64,000 bases of DNA from Paenibacillus sp. Root52 (GCF_001426865.1 NZ_LMFO01000029.1:186001-250000); one strand, 5' to 3'. Positions 25,901 to 34,595 are shown, counted from the stretch's first letter. Program-made: numbers and translations. Notes: generated by a model not told the origin, from the sequence alone.

Positions 25901-26549
25901 TGAGGTACAGAAGCTCAAACGAAGTATATCCGCGCTTGGTGAGGTCAATCTGGGAGCCATTGAAGAATTCCAGCGTGTCAATGAACGATACGAGTTTCTC
26001 AGTGAACAGAAGAATGACCTGGTCGAGGCCAAAACAACCTTGTATCAAGTTATCCGTGAGATGGAAGACGAGATGGCTAAGCGTTTCAAATCAACGTTTG
26101 ATGCGATTCGCCGTGAATTCGGCACCGTATTCTCCAAATTATTTGGTGGTGGACGCGCGGATCTCGTCCTGATGGACCCTGAGCGAATGCTGGATACGGG
26201 AATAGATATCGTAGCTCAGCCGCCAGGCAAAAAGCTGCAAAATCTGCAACTATTGTCCGGGGGAGAGCGAGCGCTCACAGCCATGGCATTGCTGTTTGCT
26301 ATCCTGCATGTTAAACCCGTGCCGTTCTGTGTTCTTGATGAGGTTGAAGCTGCACTGGATGAAGCGAACGTGGTTCGTTTTGCTCAATATCTACGTGAAT
26401 TCTCCGAGCAGACCCAATTTATCGTGGTGACACATCGCAAGGGTACCATGGAGGAGGCTGACGTTCTCTATGGCGTTACGATGGAAGAGGGCGGCGTGTC
26501 CAAGCTCGTTTCCGTTAAGCTGGAGGATGAGGAAGCTGAGATCGCTTAG
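22980..26549 (+). CDS. smc: Chromosome partition protein Smc
   Basis: This 1189-residue condensin ATPase loads onto origin-proximal DNA and aligns chromosome arms with ScpA and ScpB. Walker A GPNGSGKSN is at 31-39. Two long coiled coils (about 165-500 and 660-1020) flank a hinge near 505-650. The C-terminal head has LSGGERAL and VLDEVEAALD. I use the ATG at 22980 (MFLKRIELGGFKSF); ggaggtga ends 11 bases before it, a slightly long spacing. A TTG nine codons upstream has no site. Confidence 0.97.
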   Translation: MFLKRIELGGFKSFADKTEMEFVRGITAVVGPNGSGKSNISDGIRWVLGEQSAKSLRGGKMEDIIFAGSDARKAVNFSEVSLTLDNEDHALALDFGEVTVTRRVHRSGDSEYFINKQSCRLKDITELFMDTGIGKEAYSIIGQGRIEEILSTRSEDRRGIFEEASGIVKYKSRKRDATRKLDETEQNLLRIHDLVTELEDQIGPLREQSEKAIHYKELRSQLKSQEISMYVYQIEQIHASWSKANERLQSLKQEEVGLSAIVSTHDAKLESDRNALRTLETETERLQSELLQFSEATEKSEGHGELLKERARNLQTNHEQLTVTVATSEEKHREREAELLSLREKFAKLEKELTDVRNSLSEEEAKLIGVTGGISQQQEESLKGNLLELMNQMAQTRNEIRYVDQQKETLERRMSRASEESGKWEGQKETLEQRKAEIEKKVVRLGKEISELRGGYITESERLQSLQKLLEESRGTVRKWEQKREAQVSRRDTMKEMQDDFDGFMLGVKEVLKASRKGTLSGVHGAVAELIKVPEKIELAVETAMGASVQHIVMENESVSRQAISFLKQRQLGRATFLPLDVIRPRTIGANERSMIEGMDGFVGIGADLVQYDSTYASIIGSLLGNVIIAETLEVANKIAARCQYRFRVVTLEGDVVNAGGSMTGGSQHKKNGSLLSRKRQLDQLDQDIVDTENQIVKLHRSVDDVKAQLEQCQDKLDELRQSGDDTRNAEQQASMEMKQVEHELRHVLEQVAVAGQEKSGFKEEIHEMDNARAVAVQKLAQLEEEEKATHRAIHAAEFARKANESAKEELQSQLTELKVREGKLDQERYSNEEQLRRLEREVESLVKELRQNRTLLASMEADLKKTQLESVTQIENLNEYKLKKTEASQELDFKRAARSQLSKKLELAESETKEQRTQLKAVEEQMRQTEISVNRLDVELENILRKLTDEYELGYELAKERYPVPEDVESTQAEVQKLKRSISALGEVNLGAIEEFQRVNERYEFLSEQKNDLVEAKTTLYQVIREMEDEMAKRFKSTFDAIRREFGTVFSKLFGGGRADLVLMDPERMLDTGIDIVAQPPGKKLQNLQLLSGGERALTAMALLFAILHVKPVPFCVLDEVEAALDEANVVRFAQYLREFSEQTQFIVVTHRKGTMEEADVLYGVTMEEGGVSKLVSVKLEDEEAEIA

Positions 26550-26643
26550 ACGGTGAAGCAAGAAAAGATCTCTACAGTATAGGGAATATTACAGATGGTT
26601 TATTATAAATGAAGTATGACTATGCACACGATGGAGGGGCTTT

Positions 26644-27645
26644 ATGAGTTTTTTTAAGAAGCTGAGAGATAGCATTGCTAGCAAAACAGAGTCGGTTACG
26701 AAGCAGTTTAAGGAAGGACTCGAAAAGACACGCAAAGAGTTTGTTGAGAAGGTATCTGACCTTATGGTTAGACGCAAAAAAATCGATGAAGAATTCTACG
26801 AAGAATTGGAAGAAATTTTAATTGGAGCAGACGTTGGCGTTAACACCGTGATGAATCTCATTGACGAATTACGCGATGAGGTGAAAAAGCGTAAGATTGA
26901 GGATGCAGCTGAGCTGCAGCCGGTGCTTTCTGAGAAACTAACCGATTTGCTGCGTGGGGAACAAAATAATGAATTAAAGCTAAATCCGAATGGGATTACG
27001 GTTATTTTATTTGTCGGCGTTAACGGTGTTGGAAAAACAACGACCATTGGTAAACTGGCACATCGTTACAAACAGCAGGGCAAAAAAGTCATTATGGCAG
27101 CAGGTGATACATTCCGTGCAGGTGCAATCGAACAGTTAGAGGTTTGGGGACAACGTGCTGGAGTGGAAGTCATTAAACAGCAAGCGGGTTCTGATCCGGC
27201 AGCGGTTATGTTTGATGCTGTGCAAGCGGCTAAACAGCGTAACGCGGATATTTTGCTCTGCGATACAGCTGGTCGACTGCAAAATAAATCCAATCTTATG
27301 GAAGAGCTGAACAAAATTTATCGCGTTATTCAGCGTGAAATTCCGGATGCTCCACATGAGGTGCTGATGGTGCTTGATGCAACGACAGGACAAAACGCCC
27401 TGAATCAAGCGAAACTCTTTGGAGAGAAAAGTGGCGTGACAGGACTCGTACTAACGAAGCTTGATGGTACAGCTAAGGGAGGGATCGTGGTTGCGATTCG
27501 CCAAGAGTTGGACTTGCCTGTGAAAATGGTAGGATTGGGTGAGAAAATGGAGGATCTGCAGCCATTCGACTCTGAACAGTTCGTACACGCACTGTTTGCC
27601 GGACTGATTCAGGAGCAGGTAGAACAGGATACTACGGAAGAGTAA
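26644..27645 (+). CDS. ftsY: Signal recognition particle receptor FtsY
   Basis: This 333-residue GTPase is the membrane-associated receptor that docks SRP-ribosome complexes at SecYEG. It has a short N-terminal helical region, then the NG domain: GVNGVGKTTTIGKLA (G1), DTAGR (G3) and TKLDG (G4). It lacks the long acidic A domain of E. coli, as is normal for Firmicutes. It follows smc by 94 bases; ffh, its partner, is 1.5 kb downstream. Confidence 0.97.
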   Translation: MSFFKKLRDSIASKTESVTKQFKEGLEKTRKEFVEKVSDLMVRRKKIDEEFYEELEEILIGADVGVNTVMNLIDELRDEVKKRKIEDAAELQPVLSEKLTDLLRGEQNNELKLNPNGITVILFVGVNGVGKTTTIGKLAHRYKQQGKKVIMAAGDTFRAGAIEQLEVWGQRAGVEVIKQQAGSDPAAVMFDAVQAAKQRNADILLCDTAGRLQNKSNLMEELNKIYRVIQREIPDAPHEVLMVLDATTGQNALNQAKLFGEKSGVTGLVLTKLDGTAKGGIVVAIRQELDLPVKMVGLGEKMEDLQPFDSEQFVHALFAGLIQEQVEQDTTEE

Positions 27646-27712
27646 TTTTACCCTCAACTACTTGTTTACACAGATACAATATTTTTGGAACACAACGTAA
27701 CGTATACATGAC

Positions 27713-27763
27713 CCTATTGCCGTTGATAAGCGTATGCTCTACATGTTTATCTGCGGCAATAGG
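27713..27763. other. Long-armed hairpin upstream of the haemolysin III gene
   Basis: cctattgccg (27713-27722) and cggcaatagg (27754-27763) are a perfect 10-bp inverted repeat, with gataa/ttatc nested inside. A TATAAT box (27766-27771) starts three bases later. It has no T-run, so it looks more like an operator or leader structure than a terminator of ftsY. Confidence 0.5.
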
Positions 27764-27816
27764 TGTATAATGGAATAAAAGTGAACTTAAAATAAGGGTT
27801 AGAAAGGACGGTTGAT

Positions 27817-28464
27817 ATGGCCAATACCTATACCTATTCCCGCCGTGAAGAAGTCGCCAATGCAGTAACTCATGGGATCGGTGCTGCGCTTAGTTTGGCT
27901 GCATTGGTACTATTAATTGTATTCTCCAGCATGAAAGGTACGGCATGGCATGTGGTCAGTTTCACGATCTATGGGATCACGATGCTTATGCTCTACACCA
28001 ACTCAACGTTGGTACATGCACTTAAAGAGGGTAAAGCCAAAGACTTATTTGAGTTTTTTGACCATTCTTCTATTTATTTGTTTATTGCAGGAACGTATAC
28101 GCCCTTCTTATTAATTGCTGTCCGCGGGACACTGGGGTGGACATTATTTGGAGTCATTTGGGGCATCGCATTATTCGGCGTGATCTTCAAGGCGTTCTTT
28201 ACGAAAAAGTTTCTGTTTATGTCCACGATCTTCTATATTGCCATGGGCTGGCTCATCGTCATTGCTTGGCAGCCACTTGTAGCTGCAATTCCTTCAGGAG
28301 GAATCGTGTTATTGGTAACGGGTGGACTGATGTACACGCTCGGAACGCTGTTTTATGTGTGGCGTGGATTCCCGTATCATCATGCCATCTGGCATTTGTT
28401 TGTACTGGCGGGCAGCATTCTTCATTTCTTCGCCGTACTTTTATATCTTACACCTCTAAGATAG
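27817..28464 (+). CDS. Haemolysin III (YqfA/TrhA) family membrane protein
   Basis: This 215-residue protein has seven predicted membrane segments and the family motifs REEVANAVTHGIG near the N-terminus, FDHSSIYLFIAGTYTPF near the middle, and YHHAIWHLFVL near the end. The histidines and aspartate are those thought to bind zinc in this PAQR-like family. In Bacillus and E. coli the family affects membrane energetics or fatty-acid composition; the haemolysin name is historical. It is inserted between ftsY and ylxM, with a TATAAT box upstream and its own terminator. Confidence 0.92.
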   Translation: MANTYTYSRREEVANAVTHGIGAALSLAALVLLIVFSSMKGTAWHVVSFTIYGITMLMLYTNSTLVHALKEGKAKDLFEFFDHSSIYLFIAGTYTPFLLIAVRGTLGWTLFGVIWGIALFGVIFKAFFTKKFLFMSTIFYIAMGWLIVIAWQPLVAAIPSGGIVLLVTGGLMYTLGTLFYVWRGFPYHHAIWHLFVLAGSILHFFAVLLYLTPLR

Positions 28465-28481
28465 TAACAATGAACGAAATG

Positions 28482-28520
28482 AACGAATCAGCTCTTTTTA
28501 GAGGGGGTTCGTTTTTTATT
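28482..28520 (+). terminator. Intrinsic terminator of the haemolysin III gene
   Basis: aacgaatc pairs with ggttcgtt, with an inner ctct/agag stem, then a T-rich tail. Confidence 0.85.
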
Positions 28521-28637
28521 GGGATAGCAACGTAGTGAAAGAAGGATATAAGGAGCATTAATACTGATTATTTAACCTTATTTTTGAGTAGCTTTATGCC
28601 TTGAAAAAGGCGATTTTATTGTGACAAGTATTTTTGC

Positions 28638-28666
28638 TTGACATCCTGATTTCTTTTCGGTATTAT
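28638..28666 (+). promoter_or_regulatory. SigA promoter for ylxM-ffh
   Basis: A perfect TTGACA and TATTAT are separated by 17 bases, 56 bases upstream of ylxM. Confidence 0.8.
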
Positions 28667-28721
28667 TAGGAACGTTGCAAGAGTGTAAAGTGTTTCTCCT
28701 TGACGAAGGGAGTGCCCCGAT

Positions 28722-29072
28722 ATGAGTCAAGAAAATAGGCTTGAGAAGACAAACCGAATTAACTTACTGTTTGCTTTTTATGAACGTTTACTGACAGAGA
28801 AGCAACAGACCTTTTTAAAGTATTACTTTCATGATGATTTCTCGCTCGGTGAAATTGCATCCGAGTTCGAGATCAGCCGCCAGGCGGTATACGAGCATAT
28901 CAAGCGTGCCGAACAAGTGCTTGAAAATTACGAAAGCAAGCTTAGCTTGTTAGAAAAGTATGAGCGTCGCAATCGTAATCTTGAAGATTTGCAAAATGCA
29001 TTGGAAGACATTGGTGTCTCCATTGATAACAACAAACCAATAAACGATATTGTTCAGCAGCTTAGAGAATAG
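28722..29072 (+). CDS. ylxM: YlxM family DNA-binding protein
   Basis: This 116-residue UPF0122 protein resembles sigma-70 region 4. A helix-turn-helix (LGEIASEFEISRQAVYEHI, near residues 43-62) is followed by a charged coiled-coil-like C-terminus. The gene almost always precedes ffh and is thought to link to SRP function, though its exact role is not settled. A clear SigA promoter precedes it. Confidence 0.93.
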   Translation: MSQENRLEKTNRINLLFAFYERLLTEKQQTFLKYYFHDDFSLGEIASEFEISRQAVYEHIKRAEQVLENYESKLSLLEKYERRNRNLEDLQNALEDIGVSIDNNKPINDIVQQLRE

Positions 29073-29141
29073 AACGGTTTTGAGCACTGAGCGAAACGTA
29101 ACGATCTTACAAACAGTATTACAGCTTAAGGAGGTGGGATC

Positions 29142-30518
29142 ATGGCATTTGAAGGATTAACGACCCGATTGCAGAATGTGTTCAGTAAACTGCGCGGCAA
29201 AGGCAAGGTGTCTGATGAAGATGTTGCCGAAGCGATGCGCGAGGTGCGTCTGGCATTGCTTGAAGCGGATGTAAACTTCAAAGTGGTCAAGGAATTCATC
29301 GCCAAGGTGAAAGAAAAGGCTGTCGGTAAAGAAGTGATGGATAGCTTCACACCAGGAATGGTGATTATCGACATCGTAAACAAGGAACTCACGGACTTGA
29401 TGGGTGGAAGTCAGTCGAAGCTGGCTAAAGCGAATAAGCCTCCAACAGTTCTGATGATGGTTGGTTTACAGGGTGCAGGTAAAACGACCACATCCGGTAA
29501 ACTCGCTAAGATGCTGCAAAAGCAAAATAGCAGACCATTGCTTGTAGCGGGAGATATTTATCGTCCTGCAGCGATTAAGCAGTTGCAAGTGCTTGGTGAA
29601 CAAATCAAAGCGCCTGTATTCACACTGGGAGATCAGACAAGCCCTGTAGAGATTGCACGTCAGGGATTGCAGCATGCAAAGGATAACGGTAATGATTATG
29701 TTATCATTGATACCGCAGGTCGTTTGCACGTAGATGAAGAACTGATGGAAGAACTTCGTCAGATCCATACTGTAGTTAACCCAGATGAGGTTCTGCTTGT
29801 TGTAGATAGTATGACAGGACAAGATGCTGTTAATGTGGCAGAACACTTTAACAAGCAGCTTGATTTAACCGGTGTTGTACTGACAAAACTGGATGGAGAT
29901 ACTCGTGGTGGTGCGGCGCTTTCTGTCAAAGCCGTTACGGGTTGCCCAATCAAGTTTGCTTCTCTTGGTGAGAAGCTGGACGCACTTGAGCCTTTCCATC
30001 CGGAACGGATGGCTTCACGGATACTCGGCATGGGCGACATGCTCTCTCTAATTGAGAAAGCACAGTCGAACATTGACACAGAGAAGGCCAAGGAAATGGA
30101 ACGTAAGATGCGTAATGCTGAATTTACGTTTGAGGATTTCCTTGAGCAGATGGATCAAGTGAAAAAGCTTGGACCAATTGATCAGATCATGGATATGATT
30201 CCTGGCATGGGCAAGATGAAACAAGCTAAAGATCTGAAGGTTGATGACAAGCAGATGGGTCGAATTGAGGCGATTGTGTACTCGATGACAACAGAAGAGA
30301 AACGTAACCCGGAAATGATTAATCATAGCCGCCGGAAACGGATTGCTACGGGGAGCGGAACATCTCTGGCTGAAGTTAACCGACTGATCAAACAGTTTGA
30401 TGAAATGCGCCGCATGATGAAACAGTTCTCGGATATGATGGGGCCTAAAGGCGGCAAAAATAAAGCGATGAAGCAACTCAAAGGATTAGGCAAAGGAATG
30501 AAGTTTCCTTTCCGTTGA
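29142..30518 (+). CDS. ffh: Signal recognition particle protein Ffh
   Basis: This 458-residue SRP54 homologue binds signal sequences and 4.5S-type scRNA. Residues 1 to about 300 form the NG GTPase: GLQGAGKTTTSGKLA (G1), DTAGRLHVDEE (G3) and TKLDGDTRGG (G4). The C-terminal M domain is methionine-rich (IPGMGKMK, MRRMMKQFSDMMG). It follows ylxM by 69 bases with aaggaggtggg upstream. It pairs with FtsY, encoded 1.5 kb upstream. Confidence 0.98.
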   Translation: MAFEGLTTRLQNVFSKLRGKGKVSDEDVAEAMREVRLALLEADVNFKVVKEFIAKVKEKAVGKEVMDSFTPGMVIIDIVNKELTDLMGGSQSKLAKANKPPTVLMMVGLQGAGKTTTSGKLAKMLQKQNSRPLLVAGDIYRPAAIKQLQVLGEQIKAPVFTLGDQTSPVEIARQGLQHAKDNGNDYVIIDTAGRLHVDEELMEELRQIHTVVNPDEVLLVVDSMTGQDAVNVAEHFNKQLDLTGVVLTKLDGDTRGGAALSVKAVTGCPIKFASLGEKLDALEPFHPERMASRILGMGDMLSLIEKAQSNIDTEKAKEMERKMRNAEFTFEDFLEQMDQVKKLGPIDQIMDMIPGMGKMKQAKDLKVDDKQMGRIEAIVYSMTTEEKRNPEMINHSRRKRIATGSGTSLAEVNRLIKQFDEMRRMMKQFSDMMGPKGGKNKAMKQLKGLGKGMKFPFR

Positions 30519-30572
30519 TACTAGCTGAGTTGAAGTAATAATCAGATTTCATTGAAGGAGGTGAATTTTCAA

Positions 30573-30845
30573 ATGGCAGTTCGTATTCGTCTGAAACGTA
30601 TGGGTGCTCACAAAGCTCCTTTCTACCGCGTAGTGGTATCGGATTCCCGTTCCCCACGTGACGGTCGTTTTATCGAGGAGATCGGTTACTACAACCCGGT
30701 TGAACAACCGGCTGTTGTTAAGATCGATGAAGATAAAGCATTGCAATGGCTTCAAAATGGTGCGCAAGCATCCGACACTGTCCGCAACTTGCTGAGCAAA
30801 GCGGGCGTGATGAAGAAGTTCCACGAGTCTAAACTATCTAAATAA
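30573..30845 (+). CDS. rpsP: 30S ribosomal protein S16
   Basis: This 90-residue small-subunit protein starts MAVRIRLKRMGAHKAPFYR, the typical N-terminus. The ATG at 30573 follows gaaggaggtg; the frame extends seven codons upstream. It lies 54 bases after ffh and 23 before khpA, in the conserved ffh-rpsP-khpA order. Confidence 0.98.
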   Translation: MAVRIRLKRMGAHKAPFYRVVVSDSRSPRDGRFIEEIGYYNPVEQPAVVKIDEDKALQWLQNGAQASDTVRNLLSKAGVMKKFHESKLSK

Positions 30846-30868
30846 GGTGCTGATTCGGAGGGTCATCT

Positions 30869-31099
30869 ATGGAAGAATTAGTAAGTGTAATTGCTAAGGC
30901 TTTGGTCGATCATCCGGAAGATGTGACGGTTCGGACGGTTGAGAAAGACCGGCTTGTCGTGTATGAGTTAACCGTGCATCCTGACGATGTTGGGAAGGTC
31001 ATTGGTAAACAGGGACGTATCGCAAAGTCTCTCCGTACAGTCGTCACATCAGCAGCAGTTAAGATGGATAAACGGGTTACCGTAGATATCATATCTTAA
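30869..31099 (+). CDS. khpA: KH-domain RNA-binding protein KhpA
   Basis: This 76-residue protein (YlqC family) consists of one KH domain with the RNA-binding GKQG loop (VIGKQGRIA near residue 45). In Gram-positive bacteria KhpA pairs with KhpB and influences cell length and RNA turnover. ylqD, present between khpA and rimM in B. subtilis, is missing here; a terminator follows instead. Confidence 0.95.
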   Translation: MEELVSVIAKALVDHPEDVTVRTVEKDRLVVYELTVHPDDVGKVIGKQGRIAKSLRTVVTSAAVKMDKRVTVDIIS

Positions 31100-31106
31100 A
31101 GATATA

Positions 31107-31144
31107 CGAAAGGGGGTTAGGATGCATGTCCTAGCCCCTTTTCG
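31107..31144 (+). terminator. Intrinsic terminator after khpA
   Basis: cgaaaggggg..ttagga pairs with tccta..gccccttttcg with a small bulge and ends in a short T-run, 8 bases after the khpA stop. Confidence 0.75.
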
Positions 31145-31258
31145 TGCATGCTGAACTTAATGTATATTGGATATTAAATAAAAATATTTTTTGGTATGAG
31201 TGACATCGGGAGCAGTGTAGGAGACGGAATCGATTCTGGAGAAGCGTTAGCGTTCACC

Positions 31259-31287
31259 TTTATCACCACATTTTCACCTTTTATAAT
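31259..31287 (+). promoter_or_regulatory. Candidate SigA promoter for rimM-trmD
   Basis: A weak TTTATC and a perfect TATAAT are 17 bases apart, in the 300-base gap after the khpA terminator. The leader to rimM is about 105 bases. Confidence 0.5.
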
Positions 31288-31398
31288 AGTTCAAAAAATG
31301 AGGGGATAACAGTGATCGGAAGAACGAACCGTCGCTGGAACGGCCATTCGAGAGTCGAAGTACCTATTTAATTTGATTGAATTTCGTAGGAGGATTGT

Positions 31399-31911
31399 AT
31401 GGCAGAATTTATGAATGTAGGTAAAATTGTAAACACTCATGGCATTCGTGGAGAGTTGAAAATCATGCCGTTGACGGATTTCCCAGAAGTACGGTTCGCT
31501 GATAATGCAGAACTATATTTCTTTACAGCGGATAATCATCCGATCTTGGTGCATGTAGAATCTGCACGTCTGCATAAAAATATGTATATCGTTCGTTTGA
31601 AAGAGTACGGAAACATTAATGAAGTAGAAAAGTTCAAAGGCGGGATGGCTAAAGTATCCAAAGAAGATTTGGCCGAACTCGAAGAGAATGAGTACTACTT
31701 CCATCAGATTGTAGGATGTACTGTCATTACGGAAGAGGGAGATACACTCGGAACGATCTCCGAAATTCTAACGCCGGGTGCCAATGACGTATGGGTAGTC
31801 AAAACGCCAGCAGGTAAGGAAGTTTTAATTCCAGTAATTGATAATGTCGTGCTCCATGTTGATGTGAAGGAGAAACTGGTTAAGATCCACCTTATGGAAG
31901 GGCTGCTGTAG
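31399..31911 (+). CDS. rimM: 16S rRNA processing protein RimM
   Basis: This 170-residue ribosome maturation factor acts on the 30S head and binds S19. The N-terminal VGKIVNTHGIRGELKI and the PRC-barrel half (VIPVIDNVVLHVDV near the end) match the family. gtaggagga precedes the ATG. trmD starts one base after the stop, so both are co-translated. Confidence 0.97.
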   Translation: MAEFMNVGKIVNTHGIRGELKIMPLTDFPEVRFADNAELYFFTADNHPILVHVESARLHKNMYIVRLKEYGNINEVEKFKGGMAKVSKEDLAELEENEYYFHQIVGCTVITEEGDTLGTISEILTPGANDVWVVKTPAGKEVLIPVIDNVVLHVDVKEKLVKIHLMEGLL

Positions 31912-31912
31912 C

Positions 31913-32680
31913 ATGAAAGTAGATGTATTAACTTTGTTCCCGGAAATGTTCGATGGTGTATTCGGGACGAGTATTCTTGGTAAAGCTCAGACTAAAGGAC
32001 TTGTTTCTCTGAATGCGGTTAATTTCCGCAATTATGCTACCAATAAACATAACACAGTAGACGATACGCCATATGGGGGCGGAGGCGGTATGGTGTTGAA
32101 GCCTGATCCGATCTTTGCTGCTGTGGAGGATATCCTTGGTCAGCGTGAAGAGGCTACTGTGCCTACGATGAAGGCGCCACGTATTATTCTGATGTGTCCA
32201 CAAGGGGAGACGTTCACACAGCAAAAGGCAGAAGAGCTTGTGCAAGAGGATCATCTTATTTTTATATGTGGACATTATGAAGGTTATGATGAGCGTATTC
32301 GCGAATTTCTGGTTACGGACGAGTTGTCCATTGGCGACTATGTGTTGACGGGTGGAGAGTTACCAGCCATGGTTGCTATTGATAGTGTTGTACGTTTGAT
32401 TCCAGGTGTACTCGGCAATGAAACGAGCGCAGTGACTGACTCGTTCAGTACAGGACTGCTGGAGTATCCGCATTATACACGTCCACCGGAGTTTAGAGGT
32501 ATGAAGGTGCCAGACGTGCTGTTATCAGGTCATCATCTGAATATCGATGCATGGCGCCGGGAGCAGTCTCTGCTACGTACATTGGAACGCAGACCTGATA
32601 TGCTGGAAAGTGCGGAGTTGACGGATAAAGAACGAATTTGGTTAGAAGAGCTTCGTTTGAAAAAAGAGAAATCAGAGTAG
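31913..32680 (+). CDS. trmD: tRNA (guanine37-N1)-methyltransferase TrmD
   Basis: This 255-residue SPOUT enzyme methylates G37 next to the anticodon and prevents frameshifting. MKVDVLTLFPEMF at the N-terminus and the knot segment IGDYVLTGGELPAMV are diagnostic. In B. subtilis rplS follows directly. Here a terminator, a minus-strand deacetylase and a small exported protein intervene. Confidence 0.98.
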   Translation: MKVDVLTLFPEMFDGVFGTSILGKAQTKGLVSLNAVNFRNYATNKHNTVDDTPYGGGGGMVLKPDPIFAAVEDILGQREEATVPTMKAPRIILMCPQGETFTQQKAEELVQEDHLIFICGHYEGYDERIREFLVTDELSIGDYVLTGGELPAMVAIDSVVRLIPGVLGNETSAVTDSFSTGLLEYPHYTRPPEFRGMKVPDVLLSGHHLNIDAWRREQSLLRTLERRPDMLESAELTDKERIWLEELRLKKEKSE

Positions 32681-32825
32681 AAAAAGGCTCTCTATACTGA
32701 CTTTAGATACATTGCATTACAGATGTAGTGAAGTGTTGATCGGATAAGTTCATATAAGCATTGTATGCATAAGTTGATTAAGCACCATGGACTCCACTTT
32801 GTGAATGATTAGATATCAGGCGAAA

Positions 32826-32868
32826 GGCCTAGCTACAGCCGTTATGGCGGTATAGCTAGGCTTTTATT
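32826..32868 (+). terminator. Intrinsic terminator of rimM-trmD
   Basis: gcctagcta pairs with tagctaggc around an inner gcc/ggc stem and is followed by TTTTATTT. It lies between convergent genes and could also stop the minus-strand deacetylase transcript. Confidence 0.82.
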
Positions 32869-32897
32869 TATACACATGCTGCTTTAATGTGTTGAGT

Positions 32898-33854
32898 TTA
32901 GTTCGCCTCAGTAACCGATTCAGCATCTTGATTAGAATCCGACTGCAGTAATGTAGGCAGATCCGTGCCAGTAGTTACAGTAAGACGTGGAAGCCTCATT
33001 AAGTCGGCACCGGGCTTCACCATTCCCTGAACAATGGTAAAGGCCATGCGGTAGCCATTTTGCTGCAAATAGTAGATCATCTGTGTGCTGGTATATCCAA
33101 AAGGATAAGCAATATAAGGTGTATCAATGCCTGTCTGCTTCATCTGCTGAATATCATCACTAAGTAGGCTAGTATCCAGACCAGCGGGCACGAGCTGACC
33201 ACATCGCATGAAACCTTTATGATGCAGATTATAGGTGTGACTGTTATATTCAAATACATCTGAACCGGCTGTCATCTCTGGTTTGGATAAGAACGTATCT
33301 TTGCTTGAGTCAAATACAGAAGGCTGAGCCTGAATCTTGTTTCCAATCACAAAAATGGAAGCGTGGAAATCATACTTCTTGAGAATAGGATAGGCAAGTG
33401 TATAGTTGTTCTGGTAACCATCATCAAAGGTGATTACGATCGATTTGGAAGGTAATGAAATTCGTCCATTAACGTAGTCTTCCAGCTCTTCAAGTGTGAC
33501 CGTATGGTAACCTTCGTCATGTAAGTATTTCATGTTTTTTTCAAAGTCTTGCAGACTAATCATAGATTTGTTTTGTTTCTTCAGAGCATCCATATGAGGT
33601 TCTATGTAATGATACATCAATACAGGAACTTCTGTGGCAGTACCTGGCGCAACTTGAAATGTAGTGGCATCAAGAGTAGGTGTGCTGTTATATTCGGAGT
33701 GGGATAATGAGAATGCTTCACGTTTCACCATATCCCATGATGTGCAAGCTTTGTGCGCTAATGCGTTGGAGGGGTGATTAACGGCATAGACATACACCGT
33801 GGTCAGACAGGTAAGTACAGTTAGAGCAACAAGCAAACATTTTTTCCATTTCAT
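32898..33854 (-). CDS. Secreted polysaccharide deacetylase (NodB domain)
   Basis: This protein of about 318 residues has an N-terminal signal-anchor (KWKKCLLVALTVLTCL). A NodB-type deacetylase domain starts with VPVLMYHYIEP, then the catalytic TFDDG, the metal-binding SHTYNLH and YPFG motifs. It probably removes acetyl groups from a cell-wall or exported polysaccharide. The C-terminal end is acidic. I use the ATG at 33854, although aaggag lies 12 bases upstream; a start 16 codons earlier is possible. It is inserted antisense between trmD and rplS. Confidence 0.88.
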   Translation of the reverse strand: MKWKKCLLVALTVLTCLTTVYVYAVNHPSNALAHKACTSWDMVKREAFSLSHSEYNSTPTLDATTFQVAPGTATEVPVLMYHYIEPHMDALKKQNKSMISLQDFEKNMKYLHDEGYHTVTLEELEDYVNGRISLPSKSIVITFDDGYQNNYTLAYPILKKYDFHASIFVIGNKIQAQPSVFDSSKDTFLSKPEMTAGSDVFEYNSHTYNLHHKGFMRCGQLVPAGLDTSLLSDDIQQMKQTGIDTPYIAYPFGYTSTQMIYYLQQNGYRMAFTIVQGMVKPGADLMRLPRLTVTTGTDLPTLLQSDSNQDAESVTEAN

Positions 33855-34057
33855 ACGATCGTGGTTCTCCTTATAAAAAGATATCAGTATAATCCATGGC
33901 ATAACTAGCCCTATTTATCATAGACGAACATGGCCGCGTGGAAGTTACAGTATCTTAGCCGGTTGTAGGGTTGACTTTGTTCTGCGAATCTGATTGTTAA
34001 GCATTCTAATCTTGAGAATGTGTCTATTGGTTTAGCTGAGCTGTAATAGGAGAGATC

Positions 34058-34450
34058 ATGAGAATCATGAAAAGTCGCCAAAAAGTTATGACTACGGTTG
34101 TGTGCATATTATTATTGGTTGTCACTGGAGTGACTTGTTTTCAATTACCTACATCAGAGCAATTGAACCAGTATCACTCAGCGGGGATTATTAAACTCGT
34201 GGATAAGAAGGACAAGCCGATGAAGGTTGATGATTATAAGGTGCAATTCACCCTGTCGCTGGAAAGCTTGACAGAGGAAGGGCCGATGGAGGTAACATTT
34301 GATGAGCAGACTAGGGTGTATTTGGCGAAAGGACACGAGCTGGAAGGTGTGACAATATCTCAATTGAAGCCTGAGCAAAAAATTGATGTCACGTATGAAT
34401 TTCCAAATGATCATATCATTAGAGCAAGTGAGATTGTCATTCAGCAATAA
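34058..34450 (+). CDS. Small exported protein, unknown function
   Basis: This 130-residue protein has a basic start and one hydrophobic segment (residues 11-29) that could be a signal peptide or anchor. The mature part, about 100 residues, contains IIKLVDKKDKPMKVDDYKV and a VTISQLKPEQKIDVTYEF stretch that looks like a beta-rich, OB-like domain. aggaga precedes the ATG. It lies between the divergent deacetylase and rplS. I do not recognise a named family. Confidence 0.72.
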   Translation: MRIMKSRQKVMTTVVCILLLVVTGVTCFQLPTSEQLNQYHSAGIIKLVDKKDKPMKVDDYKVQFTLSLESLTEEGPMEVTFDEQTRVYLAKGHELEGVTISQLKPEQKIDVTYEFPNDHIIRASEIVIQQ

Positions 34451-34595
34451 TCAAGATATCGGAATGAGATGTTTATAAGAGGAAAGTTTCTTCAATGAAA
34501 ATTATTAAAATAAAGTGATTAATGGATACCTGGTTATATATTTGGGAATAGTTATTGGTTCATAGTCAGAACACAAATAACCTGCTACATTTGTC
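34451..34595. other. AT-rich spacer before the rplS promoter
   Basis: About 145 bases follow the small exported protein gene. I see no terminator, gene or repeat. Confidence 0.35.
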
